Assembly (NCBI GenBank): GCA_007922195.1
Contig: ML682224.1
Coordinates: 206,375 to 270,374 of the forward strand
From: Podocnemis expansa
Lineage: Eukaryota; Chordata; Testudines; Podocnemididae
DNA length: 64,000 nucleotides
Direction: 5' to 3'
Part shown: positions 34,843 to 46,050 of the stretch, piece by piece
Layout of the letters: the number at the start of each line of letters is the position of its first letter
Numbering within the stretch: the stretch's first letter is position 1
The notes under the pieces: generated by a model
Database searches by the model: none
Told to the model about the DNA's origin: nothing
What the model saw: only the letters and a program-made list of their open reading frames with translations
Made by a program: the position numbers and the translations under genes

Positions 34843-35308
34843 ATCAAGGTAGGTTTTCCTCTATGTCAATAATTTAGACTCATGTCTGATTATTATCTTC
34901 AGGTTCAGTTTCTCAGCCTGGGGCGGCTGCACAGTTGTTCCCATGAACCAGCTGCAACTCTGCAGTCTACTCCCTACACCTGGGTCATTCTGATGATATT
35001 AAAACCAGCCTTACAAAAGGCTCCAATCACTACAGTATTTAAATCAAATATGGGACCCACTTTAGTTCTAACCCACTTTTGATCAGTTTTGGAATCTTTG
35101 GGCCTGATTCCTTATCTGTCTTTCACCCACATCTGCTGCCATAACCTAGGGTCTGTGGATCGCCCCCCCCCCCCCCACTAGTGCAAAATCTTCCTGGAGC
35201 TGCAACACAGCATGGCAAAGATCCTGCAACACCACTCCATTCCATGTCGGGGAATGAGACCAGCCCTGGAATGACTTGAAGAAATGAAACAAGTGACTGT
35301 AGGATGCG

Positions 35309-35352
35309 CTGATACGGCACCACACCATTACAGCTTGATCTCGTTGGGCTTC
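35309..35352 (+). repeat. Possible 5S rRNA-like fragment
   Basis: GATACGGCACCACACCATTA, then GATCTCGT exactly 24 bases after TACGGC, the same spacing as in vertebrate 5S rRNA (TACGGC ... GATCTCGT). The rest diverges. It could be a 5S-derived SINE head, a 5S pseudogene, or chance. Confidence 0.3.
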
Positions 35353-35389
35353 TCTAGGCCCCACAAGGATTCTGAGCTTCTCTGCTCCC

Positions 35390-36212
35390 TTGGGAGACAG
35401 ACCTCTCCTCACCTACAGACAACCCCTGAACCTTAAACAGATACTCACCAGCAATGACAGACCTAACAACAGAAACATTAAAGCAGTCACATATCCCTGC
35501 AACAAACCATGCTGCCAACTTTGTCCGCATATCTGCACAAAAGACACCATCATAGGACCTTATCAAGCCAGCTACTCCATCAAAGGGTCATTCACCTGCT
35601 CCTCCACTAATGGGATTTATGCCATCATGTGCCGGAAATGCACCCACACCTTATACATTGGACAAACAAGACAGTCCCTACGCAGAAGAATAAATGGGCA
35701 CAAAACTGACATCAGAAATCACCCCCCACGCACACACACACAAAACAGTTGCTGAGCACTTCTATCTTTCTAATCGCTCCATTAATGATTTGTTAATGAT
35801 AGCCCTCAAGCAAAATCAATGGGACATCAAGGCTTCAAAGAGGAAACTGCTGAAATTGAATTAATATGCAGATTAGATTGTGTCAAAGCAGGATTGAATT
35901 GTGAGTATGGATTCTTTTTACATTATAACAAGTAACTTGACTTCACCCTCCCTCTATGTGCTGTTTCTTAGGGTTTGAACCTTTACAAATGCTCTGATTT
36001 GCTATTACAGTATGACATGACCCCATGTCTTACACTCCCTTGCATTTATTTTCATCCCATTCTATAAGTTTCCCCTCTTCAAAGCGACTGATGAAGTGGG
36101 ATTTTCTCCCACGAAAGCTCATGTCATAAATAAATGTTAGTCTTTAAGTGCCACAAGACTCCTTGCTATTTTTGCTTTAGTAGACTAACACAGCTGCTCC
36201 TTTGGAATTCTG
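35390..36212 (+). mobile_element. Penelope-like element, endonuclease and 3' tail
   Basis: 35390-35755 encodes the end of a Penelope-like protein: PCNKPCCQLCPHIC (cysteine-rich CCHH-type linker), SIKGSFTCSSTNGIYAIMC, and YIGQTRQSLRRRINGHKTDI, the GIY-YIG endonuclease region with the conserved Arg. The frame then breaks near a CA repeat at 35735-35750, and AEHFYLSNRSINDL-like sequence follows in another frame. The tail has a hammerhead-like core at 36088-36116 and ends with GCCACAAGACTCCTTGCT... The upstream reverse transcriptase is absent. Confidence 0.8.
36088..36116 (+). other. Hammerhead-like core in Penelope-like tail
   Basis: CTGATGA (36088-36094), helix II GTGGG/CCCAC with loop ATTTTCT (36096-36112), GAAA (36113-36116). 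Penelope-like elements are known to carry hammerhead ribozymes. Downstream GCTCATGTC lacks the pairing and UH needed for a good helix III, so it is probably inactive as a monomer. Confidence 0.6.
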
Positions 36213-37220
36213 CTCCCACAAAAGTCCTAGGGGAGGGGGCAGGGCTGCTTCAGGGTAAATCTTCTTGCTGGCAAAACTTTCAGTGCTGTCGTGGAGCTCT
36301 GGGCTCATTTGGATCAAACACTGACCACTTCACAAATGTAAAACTTCTAGTGAAATCAATGAATGACTGTCGGAGGGAGGAGCCAGGCTTTGGCACTGGA
36401 AGCTGTTGGGTTTAGACCAGAGGTTTCAGTTGGATCCCAAATTACACATGTATGATTTGAATTTAAATACAAAAGTGATGCCTGGCAAAGGCTTAGGCAG
36501 CAGAGCAGCACTGATAAAACCCACTAATCCCAGCACCATTGATCATATCAACAAGAACTCAGCCAGCCAAATCCCTACAGAAACTTTTTCCCACCCCATC
36601 TCCCTATGTGAAGCACAGTCTGCATCCTCCCCACATGCCTTATCAGAACTCTGTGTTTTGCACTGTGCCAGAAAGTCATCACATCTGGGCTACTTTGGCC
36701 CAAAGTGGAGACCAAGTTGCAGAATTTTGGAGTACTCAAAGAGAGCACCCTGCAGGCCACTCACACCTGTCCTTTTTAAAAGACGAACTACTTCAGTCAC
36801 CTCACAGATCACAGCAGTAGCAATGCATCCCTGTTCTCTCAGGGATGCCAGTCTCATGCCATTTAGGATACTATAAGTCATAACCAACATCATAACCTCA
36901 ACTCACAGATGAGCAGCCGGTGCTGATCTCACACCATGGTTCTAATAGTCTTCCAGTCAGATGCCCTGCTCAGTAACCAAGTCACTAAGTTATGTGCCAG
37001 CTTCAGTTTCTGAATATTTTTAAGGTGCCACCCCATGCAGAGGTCACTTCACTTCTAATCTCAAGGTAACAGAATCCAGAGGAACAGTGGCAAAGTCCAG
37101 TTCTGAAAGGGAAGGTCACCAACTCCTAGCCAGCCACAGGTGGTAAAAAGCTGACTGTAAAAATTACCATTCTAGATCCAGTTAATACTGCTCGCCAAGT
37201 GAACAAAAAGGCTGACTTAC
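36213..37220. other. First intron, exon-proximal part; nothing recognised
   Basis: Single-copy-looking DNA between the Penelope-like element and the signal-peptide exon. The longer plus-strand frames here lack known motifs. Confidence 0.35.
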
Positions 37221-37281
37221 CTGCTGTGCCCTGAATTGTGAGAAAAAGCCACAGCACCGGAGAGCAAAGACATCCCTTCAT
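37221..37281 (-). CDS. Signal-peptide first coding exon of the SRCR receptor
   Basis: ATG at 37281-37279 opens MKGCLCSPVLWLFLTIQGTA, a typical signal peptide: Lys after Met, a hydrophobic core CSPVLWLFLTI, and small residues GTA-G before a likely cleavage site. The exon ends GCACAGCAG|GTAAGTC at 37221 with phase 1, exactly matching the phase-1 acceptor of SRCR exon 1 at 30713. The join gives GTAGADELRLVNG. An upstream in-frame ATG-like start (37332) would add a hydrophilic stretch, so 37281 is the better start. Signal plus seven SRCR plus stalk gives a type I receptor ectodomain of about 770 residues. Weak point: no cDNA evidence. Confidence 0.85.
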
Positions 37282-37385
37282 TGCTAGTCTGGTGCACTGT
37301 CCCCTCCTTGCACTGTACTGGCTGCACCTCACACCCCGCCAGGGCTCTTTGCAGTCTGAGAAGTGAGAACAAAGCTGTGGAAGGG

Positions 37386-37394
37386 AAATATATA
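37386..37394 (-). promoter_or_regulatory. TATA-like box of the SRCR gene
   Basis: TATATATTT on the minus strand about 105 bp upstream of the ATG, preceded by AGAATCTATA-type sequence. A start about 30 bp downstream would give a leader of roughly 75 nt. Core promoter position is inference. Confidence 0.4.
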
Positions 37395-38249
37395 GATTCA
37401 GAAGCTGGCACTAGCTGCCAGAAGGAACCAATAGCAAACCCACCTGCCTTTTTAGTTTTATCAGTCATTTTATCTGTGAAATTCTGCAGCTAAAACATCC
37501 AATAAAACTGAAAAGCAACAAACATTGCCATATATGAGTGATGAGCACCCTCCTGACGTCAGGTTACCACAGCCTCAGATCATTCTCTCCCCCCCACCAT
37601 CACTCCCTCAGTCTCCGGAGCAGGACAGAAAAGTTCTGCGCAAATTCTCTCTCTAGTGCTTCTCATCACAGTAGATTCTACAATGTATTAAACATGAATT
37701 GGGAGACAATAGAGGATGGTAGTTTTATAAAGCAAGGAAGAAATGCCATATGACAAAAGTGATCATTGCTATACTAACTCCCAATGTAGGCACACTCTGT
37801 TGTAGGCAAGGAGACGCCGCTAGAACTAGGTTGCACCACACAGATCAACTGTTGTAGAAAAAGAATTACTCCAGGGCCATCTATAACACTTACAGTTCTC
37901 AGTGCTCTCTGAACAGTCGATGACCTTCCATGCTAGCAGCAGTCTTTGAGGTTTCCTGCCTAACCATGGTCATTAGAGGCAGAAGTAGATCTTAGGGCTT
38001 CTTGAGTATGCCATAACTCTATGATTGGAGCAGGCTGCAAGCACACACCATGCCAATCAGAAATGTCCTTAGGAGGAGGAGGGCCCTTTGGAAACAAGTT
38101 TACTTCATTTTTGTGACACTGATAATTAAAGGAACAGGCAGAAGGCAAGGAACAATTAGCACAGAAAAAACTGATGCATCACCTTATCCCTGCCTCTTCT
38201 TTAAAGAGACCCCTTAGAAATACTTGAATTAAGAAAATTGCCTTTGACT

Positions 38250-38467
38250 CTTTCTTTTTGCATTTTCTCCCCTTCTGCCCTGAATATGTAGGGAAAACTC
38301 CCTGAAAAATTGTGTAGTCTCTGCTTGGTACAACTTCAAATCCCACCTTGAGATCTAGCTGAGTCTCAAGGTGGGATTTGAAGTTGTACCAAGCAGAGAC
38401 TATACAATTTTTCAGGGAGTTTTCCCTACATATTCAGGGCAGAAGGGGAGAAAATGCAAAAAGAAAG
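38250..38467. repeat. Near-perfect 104-bp inverted repeat (hairpin)
   Basis: Arms 38250-38353 and 38364-38467 are reverse complements with one mismatch (TGTGTAG against CTATACA), separated by the 10-base loop TCTAGCTGAG. It is not part of any element named here. Confidence 0.97.
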
Positions 38468-38679
38468 ATATAATGAGTGGTACAATTTCTTGGTTTGTAT
38501 ATATTGCTTAAATAAGGGGAGGATAGAGGATAGAACAAAAGGGAATGGCATGGCTGGGGTGGGAAGGTTGATATAAATACAGATTAAAAAATAAGGAGAG
38601 GAAAGGAAGGTTTACAGCCACACCACCTCAACTCTCAAGCTATTTGCTGTCCAGTATTTTGGTAGAATCACAATCTAAT

Positions 38680-38697
38680 CTATCTATCTATCTATCT
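38680..38697. repeat. (CTAT)n microsatellite
   Basis: Short CTAT run. Confidence 0.85.
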
Positions 38698-39369
38698 TTT
38701 ATATACTGGGAAGCAACCTGGTACTTCTCTTACCTAGGGACTGAAGTCTAGCTGTCCTCAGTTCACCCCCATCCACACAATCTGTATGTTCTTTGTTGAA
38801 GTTCAGCCATGACATTAATGAGAATTCAAGCGTTCATGATGAACTTGTTTATAACAAGTTACATACTGGAATATACTGCTGAATCTTATAACCTCAGGTT
38901 AAGCTGGCATGCTAACCCTTTTCTGCATCTGACTAACTATCATAACTGGTAATGGGCTCATTCGGCCTCAGCTTACTGCCAAGCCTACCTTCATTGTCAT
39001 ACAGCAACCCATGTTTCATTACTTGCATGGCTTTCATTGCAGCTCTGGCAGCTTCTATTTTACTATCTTCAAGCATTTTAATATGCCTTTGCATGTGATG
39101 TACAATTTAAATTTGCATCATAAGAACAGGTCAGGGTTTAAGGTTCACACAGGTCTCAAAATAGAATTAACTGCACAAAAGAAATTTTCACTGACTGTAG
39201 CTATATATATGGATTTATCTCTGACTGAGTGTTCCCAATGGGGTCCTGCAGGGATCAATTTGCAGCCTTATGACTTTTTTTTTTTTTTTTTTAACAGTGA
39301 CCAGAGGAAAACAAAGTCATCATAAATTCTGCAGATGACAAATAACTGGGATACCTGGAAACAGAAAAA

Positions 39370-40480
39370 GGATGTCTGGTCTCCACTACAGAATGCTCTA
39401 TATCATGTTTCAAGTTGGATATGAGCCAACAATCTATGTTTTAATATGGCCAAATGTAAAGTCATACATTTAGGAACAAGAATATAGGCCACACTTAGAG
39501 GCTAGGTGCTTCTCTTGGGGAGTGTGACGGGGTAGACCCACCCCGCACTCAAACAGGCCTATATGCCTTTAAGGCTGGGCCAGCCCCACCCCTTAGGACC
39601 TGCTGGGCATGCTCCAACAGCTGCCCAGGTATAAAAGGCAGTAGTTGCCTTCAGTCAGGGGCTGACCAGCAGAGAGAGCAGTCGTCTGCTTGGGGGCTTC
39701 TGTCTAGATGCCAGCTCAGTCCTTACCCTACCGGAGCAACCTCGGGAGAAGCCCCAGGTGCCGATGACAGGGGACGATGCTGAGGGAGACTTAGCCTACC
39801 ATGAGGATCCGGAGGCCCAGGCTGAGGAAGTGGTGCACCCAGTTGGACACCTAGGGTAAAAAGGGGGAATGCTTCACACCTACAGCCCCAGGTAGGAAGT
39901 AGCCCAGGGCAGTGCCTGGCGGAGTAAGCTGTGGCATGGTCGGGGCCTCATTCGGTGTGTTGTGGTATGGATCCCCACCGACTGGGCCAACACCCACGGT
40001 ACCCCTAGGGCCCTGGGCTGGGGTTCAGTGGAGAGGGAGGGCCTGAACCCCCCTACCTGGGCCCATGCCCCCCTTTGGGGACATCCCGTGAGTGGGACTA
40101 TTGACTCTGGCTGCTAGGCCATAGTGCCTGGTGTTGAAGGGCCATTGGAACAATTGCTTTTTGCAACTAGGCCACCTCGTCCAGAACCGAGGGGCTGTGC
40201 CTGTGGTGCAAAACAGGGGGCTTCCTAGTGACTGCGCCCGCGGAGGTAGCTTACTCTGCGACAGGGAGTATTAAACCAGGAAGAAAAAAAAAACACTTGG
40301 GGCTCATGGTGAACAATCATCTGAAAACCAGCTTTCATTGCAATGTTGTAGTAAAAGAATTAATGCAATCCCTGGGTGTTTAATGAAAGGATTATCAAGG
40401 AGGAGGACAGAGAACATTATTTCTGTACCTGACACTGATATGACAACTCCTGGAGAACTATGTCTAGTCCTGGTGCACAA
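39370..40480 (+). pseudogene. LINE reverse-transcriptase 3' fragment (L2/CR1-like), interrupted
   Basis: Before the insertion: FNMAKCKVIHLGTR-like sequence at 39440-39480. After it: NNHLKTSFHCN, KELMQSLGV and a segment ending SWCTSMQ, the order expected downstream of the catalytic core. The reading frame is degraded. Confidence 0.5.
39521..40295 (+). mobile_element. 775-bp A-tailed insertion with target duplication
   Basis: Flanked by CTTGGGG on both sides (39514-39520, 40296-40302). Starts AGTGTGACGGGGTAGACC, has a TATA-like GGTATAAAAGG near 39630 followed by a leader-like stretch, and ends in AAGAAAAAAAAAACA. The A-rich 3' end and target duplication point to target-primed reverse transcription; the body looks like an LTR of Gypsy type (TGTGACGGGGT start). 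Class unresolved. Confidence 0.6.
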
Positions 40481-40779
40481 GTATGCAGGGACACACCCTC
40501 CCACTGTCTGGCTAACAAGCTTCTCTGGAGTGGGCTGCACTAATGAGGCACGCCTGCACCGCCTGCTCAGCCTGGAAGAGCAGGGATTTATAAGGGGAAG
40601 CTCAAGGGAGAAGTGACCAAGAAGAAAGATGATTTGTGTGGAGTGTGCCAGGCCAGATGAGGAGGTGACAGCCACAAATTACACTGCTAGTGTGGCTGCC
40701 TTGGCTGACACAACATGCCCCAGGAAGAGAGGTAGGGGGCAAGTCCATGAAGGGGGAATAGACTTGGAGACACTGAGCT

Positions 40780-41646
40780 TTTAGCCTTTGTCCACACACG
40801 TAGGCTAGGTTGCAGATGGCTTTTGGAATGTGACACTCCAAAAGCTGGGTGCAGGGGTCCTGTCTCTCCCACAGCCTGGTCAGTGGGCTGAGAGCTGGGG
40901 GAGCATTCGCCGCAGCTCCACTAGCCAGCCCTGGCATCCCTTCTTCTGGCACCAGCAAGCACACTGGAGCTGCAAGGGGGGAGCTCTTCTCTCCCCCTGC
41001 CCGATTAGCAGTGGGAGAGCCAGGCATGCGACATGCCTTCCCTGGCAGCTTGGCCAGGGTGGGGGAGCTGGGCATACCAGGATCTCCTCTTCCCCCATGC
41101 CTGGAAACTGCAGGGAGAGCCAGGAATGCAGGACTCCATTTCCTTGCAGCCTGGCAAGCAGTCGGGATCCCAGGGCCCTGCAATCCCTACCCCCACTGAC
41201 CAGCCAATGGCAGGGGATGCCGGGTGTGTGGGAATTTCTTTTCCCAGCATGTGGGACTCCCTTTCCCTGCTGCCCGGCAAGTGGTGGCGGATGTGGAGAG
41301 CCCTGCAATCCCTGCCCCCACCCCTTGCATCCCCCCTTCCTGGACAGGGTGCTGAGGGGGGGTTCTTGCTTCCAGGGTGCCATGCACCCTTGGAGGAAGG
41401 TCAAACAGACCAATACAATGTTGTTTCAAAACAACGTGTCCAGACAGTGTTGTTTTGAAACAACGGTTTTGATTCAACAGCCGTTTCACTTTAAAGGAGG
41501 TTTTAGGCAATTCGATTCAATAGCTCTTGAATCAAAATGACAGAGCTCACCATTTCAATTCAGGAGAACATCATGTGGACCAAATCTTTTTTAAATCAAA
41601 TAACCAATGTTATTTCGATTTAAAAGGTACATGTGGACATACCCAT
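40780..41646. mobile_element. Foldback DNA element with GC-rich tandem core
   Basis: Left TTTGTCCACACACG and right CATGTGGACATACCCAT are inverted. The right flank has TTGTTTCAAAACAAC palindromes. The core (40900-41350) consists of ~85-bp degenerate units with GGGACTCC, CTGCAATCCCTRCCCCCAC-type words. It yields long spurious reading frames on both strands. Confidence 0.6.
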
Positions 41647-41839
41647 AAAGTCCTACCCATGAGATGTATGAGAGGCTGATCCTGTTTTAGCCACACTGTC
41701 TTCTGTCACAATCTAAGGTGGAAGGAGAACGAACTCTCTGCCAGTGTGCAACTGTGCCAGAGAACTCCACCAGGTGCATCCACTCTGGCAGTAGAAAGGT
41801 AAAATTATACAGTGGGCAATAGTACAGAGGCCTGGGGAG

Positions 41840-42560
41840 CTTGGGCCCTGCTACAACAATATTTCAAAGGTTGATAATCTGGATGGGCTTCACAGAAGAG
41901 TTGTCAGAAGATGAAGGGATTGGACAACTTCCCTTTCTAACAGACCACAGGAGCTCAGTCCATTCAGCTTCTGAGAGACAAGTTTAGGGCTTCCTTTATT
42001 ACAATCTATAAGGACCTATAGGAGGACCAACTTTGATAAGAGCTCTTAAATCTTGTAGACAATGGCATAGCAAACTCCACTGGTTGGATATGAATCTTTG
42101 AAATCAGTGTGCAAATCTTTACAACTGTTTTGATTTGCTGTTACAATGTGACCGGTTCCCATGATTTACACTTCCTTGCATTTATTTCCTCCCATTCTGT
42201 AAATACCCCCATCTTCAAAGTGTCTGACAAAGTGGTATTTTCCTCCCACAAAAACTCATGTGATAAGTAAATTTGTTAGTCTTTAAGAGCCACAGAACTG
42301 CTAGTTTGTTTTACTGAACTAGACAAACATGGCTGCCCCTTTGGAACTTGGCTGGATCTTGAAGTTGAAGTTAGAAAAAAGGTTGAGATTTTAACAGTGG
42401 GGATAATTAGTCATTGGAACAGTTTTCCAAGGGCTGTAGTGGGTCCTCCATAGTTGGCAATATTTGAATTGAGATTCAAACAGGAATTAATTCAGTGAAG
42501 TCCTATGCAGATGTGTCAGATTAGATGATCTGAATAGTTCCTTCTGTCCTTAAAGTCTGT
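41840..42560 (+). repeat. Old LINE 3' fragment interrupted by a Penelope-like tail
   Basis: 41855-42100 reads in shifted frames as KGLDNFPF..QTTGAQSIQLLRDKF, a post-RT segment of L2/CR1-like LINEs; 42395-42550 continues with NWNSFPRAV-like wording and a GATTAGATGATCTGAATAGT 3' end. 42110-42348 is a Penelope-like tail with a broken core (CTGACAA, AAAA). Confidence 0.5.
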
Positions 42561-42829
42561 GAATTATGATCCAGCCACTACCCCATGTAATTAATGGAAT
42601 TTTGCTCTCCTTTTGCATCTAAGACCAAGATCTATAATCAGTGAGGTTCCAGGGAGCAAGCTGCATGTCACATTCCCATCTTCTGTCCCAGAAAACTAAA
42701 TATGACAAGAGAAGGGGATTGTCACAGAATGACCGATCCCTTTGAGGGGGATGGATCCATCCCATCCTGTGACACAAGGAGGTCACTTCCTAGAATGGAC
42801 GTTAGGAGGATTAATTGGTCATATGACTA

Positions 42830-42960
42830 AATCTGGCCTTGCCCTCATTTAATTCAGAGGCCTTGAGAGAAAGCAAAGGCTAATGGAGACAGGGTTCAAG
42901 TTAGTCCAGACTGAATTTGCTTAGTCTGGACTAATTTTGTAGTGTAGAAATAGCCCTCTT
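42830..42960. repeat. Foldback DNA-element relic
   Basis: GTTAGTCCAGACTGAATTTG and TTAGTCTGGACTAA palindromes, ending AGTGTAGAAATAGCC. Confidence 0.45.
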
Positions 42961-43449
42961 GACACACCTTCCCAGTCACCTTACCACACATTTAATCCTT
43001 TACAAGGTCTATCTAATAATCCAAGACAGGTGTCTGGGCCAGCTAGGCATTGCACCACTCAGTCTACAACATCCTGGTCCCAAAGTTCAAGAAGCAGGAA
43101 TCTGAGTTTCAGCTATACATTTAACCTCTTACACACTGATTAATCTCTGGGACCATCTCTCTTCCACCTAAAGTATTTTGGGTTGTTGGTTTCTTCAGGC
43201 CTTAAGGGATCAATGCTCTGTTATATATCACCCCACAGAGAGCTGTTCTATACACAAGATAGCTCCAATACATTCAACTCCTGATCACACTTCCTAGCCA
43301 AACAACCTCTCCTTCTGTTTTCATCGAAGGGTCCAGCAAATCTTTGTCTGTAATCTTGGGCTTGCCACTCACAAGTGATGCCTGCAAGGCAAAATCAGAC
43401 CCACAGTTTCATGAGCTGGACCAAACTCTTCCCTTCGTGTAGTCATTTA

Positions 43450-43565
43450 TTTCAAATCAAATGGCTGGAAGGGACCTCATGAGATCGAGTCCAACCCCCT
43501 GGGAATTGAACCCAGGACTGTCTTCATGTTAAGCAGAGGTGTTAGCCACTACACTATTTGTAGGT
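43450..43565 (-). repeat. tRNA-derived SINE with CR1-like tail
   Basis: On the minus strand: TAGTGGCTAACACC (tRNA head), CCTGGGTTCAATTCCC (box B), then GGGGGTTGGACTCGATCTCA and GAGGTCCCTTCCAGCC, a CR1-like tail. This chimeric build is known for turtle SINEs mobilised by CR1. Confidence 0.7.
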
Positions 43566-45125
43566 ATTGAAAAGCTTCATGAATCTTTCACCAATCTTTT
43601 GGGTTTTTTAGTTCCCTTCGTCCTCTGCCTCACTCTTTCAGAGTGTGTGTGACTAGCTTTATCAACAATCCTCCATTTAATAAGGTGATTTCTGCTCCCA
43701 CTGCAAGAGCTTGCATCTCAATTTTTTTTTTCCCTGCCCAGGAATTAATTCTACTTCCCTCAGAGAATGCAGCAGCAGCAGCTCTACCGCCACCTAACCT
43801 TTCCTCAGGGAGAAATAAAAGCACTGAGCAGAAGATTATAGTTTGCCTGCCTGAAGGGGCAAGTTTATGTAAACCACATCCGGTTCTAATGCTTAGTTGC
43901 ACAGGCCTGGGTTGATCCCAGAGGTAGGTTCATGAATGCCAGCTGGGAGGGACTGACAGGTGCATGGGGAGATCAGGTGTTTTCTCCTTTGGATGAAAGG
44001 AGACCATGTTCTCTCCAAAATTATTACTCACACTACCAAGATAATACATACACAAACACTAGCGTACTTAGCAAATGACAACCTTTCCAGTGGTACCTGG
44101 CATGGCCTATCCCATACAAATTACTGTAATTTTGTGATATTAACTAATATAACTGGCAACCCTTAATCCACACAACATCACAGGCATAATCAGCTATTAT
44201 GGTTATTTTGAGGGACCTCCCTCATCCTATCCTTTACTGGCTTATGAAACCATATGCTGTCCTCAGATGACCTGGCCAAAGAAGGCTGTTACATACTGGG
44301 CTGTTTCAGGATCATGGCAGGCTGAAGGTGAGGTGTCACTGTTGTTTGCAGGCCTGTGTGGCTGATACCATCATTATGACTGGGCCCCACTGAATTTTCA
44401 AGTCTGTGAAGCTAAATGAGAATATCTTTCCATGGAGTGTGATAAAGACACTGCTGGTTTTTGAAGGCCTTGTACAAGGAACAAGACAGTGTCCTTAGTG
44501 TCACTGGGTTGGGTTCAGGGAGGCTAAAGATATCTGCTATGCCTTGCATGCCCACTTCCTGTTAATGCAGGATGGCGTGGCTGAGGATCTGTGATGCTGA
44601 GACAGAGGTCTGTGGTACAGGAATGAGGGATGAGTAATATTGCCCAGGGTACAATCTAGACTATTGAACAGCTTAGTGCCCCCAATTCTTCCACCTGGGG
44701 TCCTTTTACACTGCAGCTGTATAGAAGAAACCACCCCTGATCTGCTCGCAGAAAGCCATCAGCATGTAAAATATTCCTAACCAGAGGTTTTGGTATTCTG
44801 AAAAGAGATGTGGGATATAGGGTCCCCAATCTCTTCCCCATCTCCTTGCCTCTTAGCTCTTCTTCCTCTGCCCCCATTCCTCCTACCCTCCTCCTCAGAC
44901 CCATGCACCTTGGCCCTGAGCCCTTTCCTTTACCCTGCCACTGCCCTCCCCCAGCTCTCAAGGTCCCACAGCTCAGCATAGCACTTACTGTTGAAGGAGT
45001 GGAAGAGCCTCCAGACTCTGGTTGTTTACATTTCCTACTCTCAACCACATGCCTGAGAGTGCAGCGGAGTGGGAGCTTTAAAACAGCCCTGCCACCCTCT
45101 GGTGTAGGTTATGAATTTCCTGGTG
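43566..45125. other. Intergenic DNA, nothing recognised
   Basis: Mixed composition; a CT-rich patch at 44815-44990. No transposon ends, RNA gene or exon pattern found. Confidence 0.35.
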
Positions 45126-45245
45126 TCACAGGATTGAATTGAATCATAGAGTTGGACGGGACCTCATGAGATCATCAAGTCCAACCCCCTAGGGCTTGAA
45201 CCCAGGACCTGCTGCATATTAAGGTTGAGGCACTTTATAGCACAT
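45126..45245 (-). repeat. tRNA-derived SINE with CR1-like tail
   Basis: Same layout as 43450-43565: minus-strand GGTCCTGGGTTCAAGCCC (box B), then GGGGGTTGGACTTGATGATC and GAGGTCCCGTCCAACTC. The head is more diverged. Confidence 0.65.
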
Positions 45246-46050
45246 TGGGAACCTGTGCCTTGTCTGCCCAATGGCAGCCATGTCACTCCTGCCAGATGTA
45301 CTGTATGAGAGCTTTGGCCAGCCACTCTTCTATTACACTGCAGAGCAATATAAACAAATGCCCCATCCCAGACTTCCCCACAGAAATACGTGTCATCTTA
45401 AACCCAGCCCTGTCCTGTGTGTTGTTTTATTAATAGAAAATGTTTATGCTCAGTCTTGTTATCTCAGAGTTTCCCAAGCACTTCAGTCCCAAGATGCTGG
45501 TCTAGCTAAAACAAAAACCAAACTCCTCCCTTTATTAACTAGAAAAATGTAGAGTTTTTGTTAGTTTAATTTGGAGCAGAGTAGAAGGAGAGCCTGAGCT
45601 GGATGAAGCTGACCTGTAGCAGTTGCTGACAGCATGCAGAAGGTGCAGGCAATCAGAGTAAGCTCACCCAGAAGTGCATTATGGTGGTAGCAGAGAGCTG
45701 GCACCAAATGCAAGGGTGCAGTGAAGAGTAGCTGAGAAGAGAGGGATGGGGTGACAATGTGACAGTAATTCTCCCCCTAGGGTAAGCCCTCTCCTGAGCC
45801 AGAGGCCAAACAGGCCAGCCTCTTCTCCATGGGCCCTGTCCCAGGTCTATCAGTGGCAGCAATGGGACCAGTCGTTCATCTGGGAATGATGGGGGAGCTG
45901 CCGCCTTGTCTCAGTTGGTGGTGGATTGATATTCAGGAGGAGGAGAAGGGATAGTCATGAGGCCTACATAGTCAGGCTCACTAAAAATGGCAGGGCTGGC
46001 ACCCATCAGGGCCTCAGGAGGGGAGTTGTTCCTCCATGCTGTGCCATGGA

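Noticed and set aside
35123..35412. Minus-strand frames with VLQLQEDFALV-like wording as host exons
   Set aside because: No matching splice sites or family; the region also contains the 5S-like words and a long C run.
40830..41540. 236-codon plus-strand and 193-codon minus-strand frames
   Set aside because: They lie in the GC-rich tandem core of a foldback element; open frames on both strands come from composition.
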